Assembly: GCA_002314465.1 (NCBI GenBank)
Contig: DCGA01000131.1
Span: 15,802-30,461 of the forward strand
Direction of reading: 5' to 3'
Length of the DNA stretch: 14,660 nt
Source of the DNA: a bacterium UBA1790
GTDB lineage: Bacteria > Bacteroidota > Bacteroidia > Bacteroidales > Muribaculaceae
Position 1 is the first letter of the stretch, and the number at the start of each line of letters is the position of its first letter. A program made the translations under genes and the position numbers. Positions 14,140-14,660 of the stretch are shown here, in pieces. A model generated the notes under the pieces. The model did not search any database, was not told where the DNA came from, and worked only from the letters and a program-made list of their open reading frames with translations.

Positions 14140-14660
14140 ATGAAAATGTTTTATAGCTTTGTACACAAGGAATTCCTGCACATAATGCGCGACCCACGCA
14201 CATTACTTGTGCTGCTGGTGATGCCGGTGCTGCTGATACTCATCTTTGGCCTCGCAATCTCTACCGAGGTGCGAGGAACCAAGGTCGCGGTGGTAGACGA
14301 AGCGCAGACACAAACCAGCCGCGAATTCACGGCAAGCATAGGTGCAAACCGATACTTTATCCTTGACAGCGTGCTCACTCACTGTGACAAGCCGGCGACG
14401 ATGCTACAATCGGGAAAGGTAGATGTGGTAGTGCTTATCACCAACGAACAAACGGTGCAACTGCTCGCCGACGGATCAGAGCCTAACCAGGCTCAAATGA
14501 GGACCTTGTACCTGCAGCAGATTGCCGTCGCCAACAGCGGCAGCACGGCAATGACGCCGAGCGTGAGATACCTGTACAATCCGCAGCAGTTGTCGGAGTA
14601 CAACTTTGTCCCCGCCATCATAGGCATGATAATACTGCTGATATGCGCCATGATGACAAG
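14140..14660 (+). CDS. ABC-2 type permease (YbhS/YbhR-like), N-terminal part, cut by window edge
   Basis: From ATG 14140 the frame is open for 173 codons to the window edge. It starts MKMFYSFVHKEFLHIMRDPR, followed by a membrane segment (about 21-42, LLVLLVMPVLLILIFGLAIS), then a periplasmic region of about 120 residues with a TKVAVVD strand and a substrate-side fold typical of these permeases, and the beginning of a second membrane segment (about 154-173, IIGMIILLICAMM). The layout, with one N-terminal helix and a large external loop before the remaining helices, is that of the ABC-2 exporter permease subunit that pairs with YbhF-type ATPases; a second permease gene usually follows and would lie outside the window. 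ATG 14146 is an alternative start. The full protein should be near 370 residues. Confidence 0.9.
   Translation, partial: MKMFYSFVHKEFLHIMRDPRTLLVLLVMPVLLILIFGLAISTEVRGTKVAVVDEAQTQTSREFTASIGANRYFILDSVLTHCDKPATMLQSGKVDVVVLITNEQTVQLLADGSEPNQAQMRTLYLQQIAVANSGSTAMTPSVRYLYNPQQLSEYNFVPAIIGMIILLICAMMT

Overview
The window looks like a chromosomal segment of a Bacteroidota bacterium, most likely a gut Bacteroidales (Prevotella/Muribaculaceae-like; genus not decided). The signs are promoter boxes of the Bacteroidetes type (TAnnTTTG) upstream of several genes, secreted proteins with a Bacteroidales-style C-terminal tail or a dockerin domain, a DUF3737 gene, and a hybrid-free sensor kinase/OmpR-type regulator pair. 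There is no insertion sequence, tRNA, rRNA, CRISPR array or phage gene that I can support.

Layout. (1) 1-1775, minus strand: a 26-residue hydrophobic small ORF (1695-1775) with its own promoter box, then a MATE-family efflux gene (249-1631) broken by one in-frame TAG, then the start of a DUF3737 gene that runs off the left edge. (2) 1865-3989, minus strand: a sensor histidine kinase gene overlapping its response regulator gene by 8 bases. (3) 4214-8207, plus strand, divergent from the kinase: two secreted-protein genes 31 bases apart, an unrecognised 549-residue protein and a 770-residue M6-family metalloprotease ending in a dockerin-like calcium-binding domain. A bidirectional hairpin terminator (8234-8274) separates them from the next, convergent unit. 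(4) 8278-10405, minus strand: an AraC-family regulator followed 13 bases later by a membrane acyltransferase (acyltransferase-3 family). (5) 10551-14660, plus strand, divergent from the AraC gene: an export operon made of a TolC-like outer membrane protein, a HlyD-type periplasmic adaptor lipoprotein, a fused two-domain ABC ATPase and an ABC-2 permease that is cut by the right edge.

How they may work together. The kinase/regulator pair is divergent from the secreted protease unit across a 224-base region holding two promoter boxes and a small palindrome, so local control is possible but unproven. The AraC regulator and the export operon face each other across a 145-base region with a clear imperfect inverted repeat between the two promoter boxes, which suggests that the AraC protein controls the exporter (YbhGFSR-like drug or small-molecule export). 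The most notable points are the amber codon at a conserved Gln position of the MATE gene while all 11 complete reading frames in the window end in TAA or TGA, the previously unlisted 26-residue membrane peptide upstream of it, the unusual promoter-to-ATG spacing of two regulatory genes, and the asymmetric ATPase sites of the fused ABC protein. I see no clear evidence of a wholly new multi-gene system.
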